Of a DNA stretch of 64,000 nt, positions 63,871 to 64,000 are shown in pieces (within the stretch, counting starts at the first letter, position 1; every line of letters starts with the position of its first letter). Under the pieces are notes generated by a model. It made no database searches, had not been told where the DNA came from, and was given only the letters and a program-made list of their open reading frames with translations. The position numbers and the translations under genes were made by a program. Source of the stretch: Polaribacter filamentus (GTDB taxonomy: Bacteria; Bacteroidota; Bacteroidia; Flavobacteriales; Flavobacteriaceae); assembly GCF_002943715.1 (NCBI RefSeq), contig NZ_MQUA01000013.1:2307501-2371500 (forward strand), read 5' to 3'.

Positions 63871-64000
63871 TGCTTGTGATATTAAAAGCTTGTTAGCTTA
63901 ACATAATTGAAGCGTTAATTATTTAAGCAAATACGGATGTTTTTTATAAAAATTTCACATAATAGTAATAGTTTATTTAATACCTTTTAACTAGGAGTTG

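Overview
The window is AT-rich DNA from a member of the Bacteroidota, very probably a marine Flavobacteriaceae of the Polaribacter/Tenacibaculum kind. The evidence is seen directly: a Bacteroidota-type 16S gene, promoters of the TTG-N19..22-TAnnTTTG type, a type IX secretion sorting domain, a TonB receptor with a carboxypeptidase-like N-terminal domain, and a GatB-AspRS fusion. The genus is an inference.

Layout. 1-1.44 kb: the 5' two thirds of a 16S rRNA gene (minus strand) with two tandem promoters. 2.1-5.5 kb: the translation cluster thrS-infC-rpmI-rplT; infC has no ATG/GTG/TTG start and appears to begin at AUA. 5.5-7.3 kb: a coiled-coil membrane protein and an intact IS982-family element. 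7.3-17.5 kb: a GlgE-type alpha-glucan operon (glgM-glgC-glgE-mak-glgB) followed by a GH31 alpha-glucosidase. The maltokinase has lost its catalytic loop by an in-frame deletion, so maltose-1-phosphate probably comes from GlgM alone. 17.7-23.4 kb: prfA, a TauE/SafE permease with a divergent Lrp regulator, and a B12-dependent ribonucleotide reductase.

23.4-31.5 kb is an accessory, decaying stretch. It holds a histidine kinase remnant, an IS4-family element with a 10-bp target duplication, a secreted metalloprotease gene with a type IX sorting domain broken by two frameshifts in G runs, a small conserved-looking peptide gene and about 1 kb without intact genes. 31.5-45.9 kb carries glycosyltransferases, a 2-oxoglutarate oxygenase, FtsE, a large TPR protein paired with an outer membrane barrel, a decayed murein-peptidase-like gene, an M28 peptidase, an amidohydrolase, a CDGSH protein and an FKBP lipoprotein.

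45.9-54.1 kb (minus strand) is a complete trp operon, trpL-E-G-D-C-F-B-X-A. Its leader encodes a 15-residue peptide with three consecutive Trp codons, followed by mutually exclusive hairpins, so it looks like a classical attenuator. X is a DUF3050-like protein with the metal-ligand pattern of haem-oxygenase-like di-iron oxidases, sitting between trpB and trpA with a 1-nt overlap. The operon spacers hold three degenerate palindromic repeats and a Flavo-1-like structured element. 54.4-59.4 kb is gatC-gatA-gatB/aspS, in which GatB and an apparently non-discriminating AspRS are one polypeptide. 59.5-63.8 kb holds an alpha/beta hydrolase-GDPD fusion downstream of a TonB-dependent receptor.

The strongest leads are the trp attenuator, the DUF3050 oxidase inside the trp operon, the GlgE operon with a gutted maltokinase, and the AUA start of infC. 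No CRISPR array, prophage or recognisable defence system was seen.
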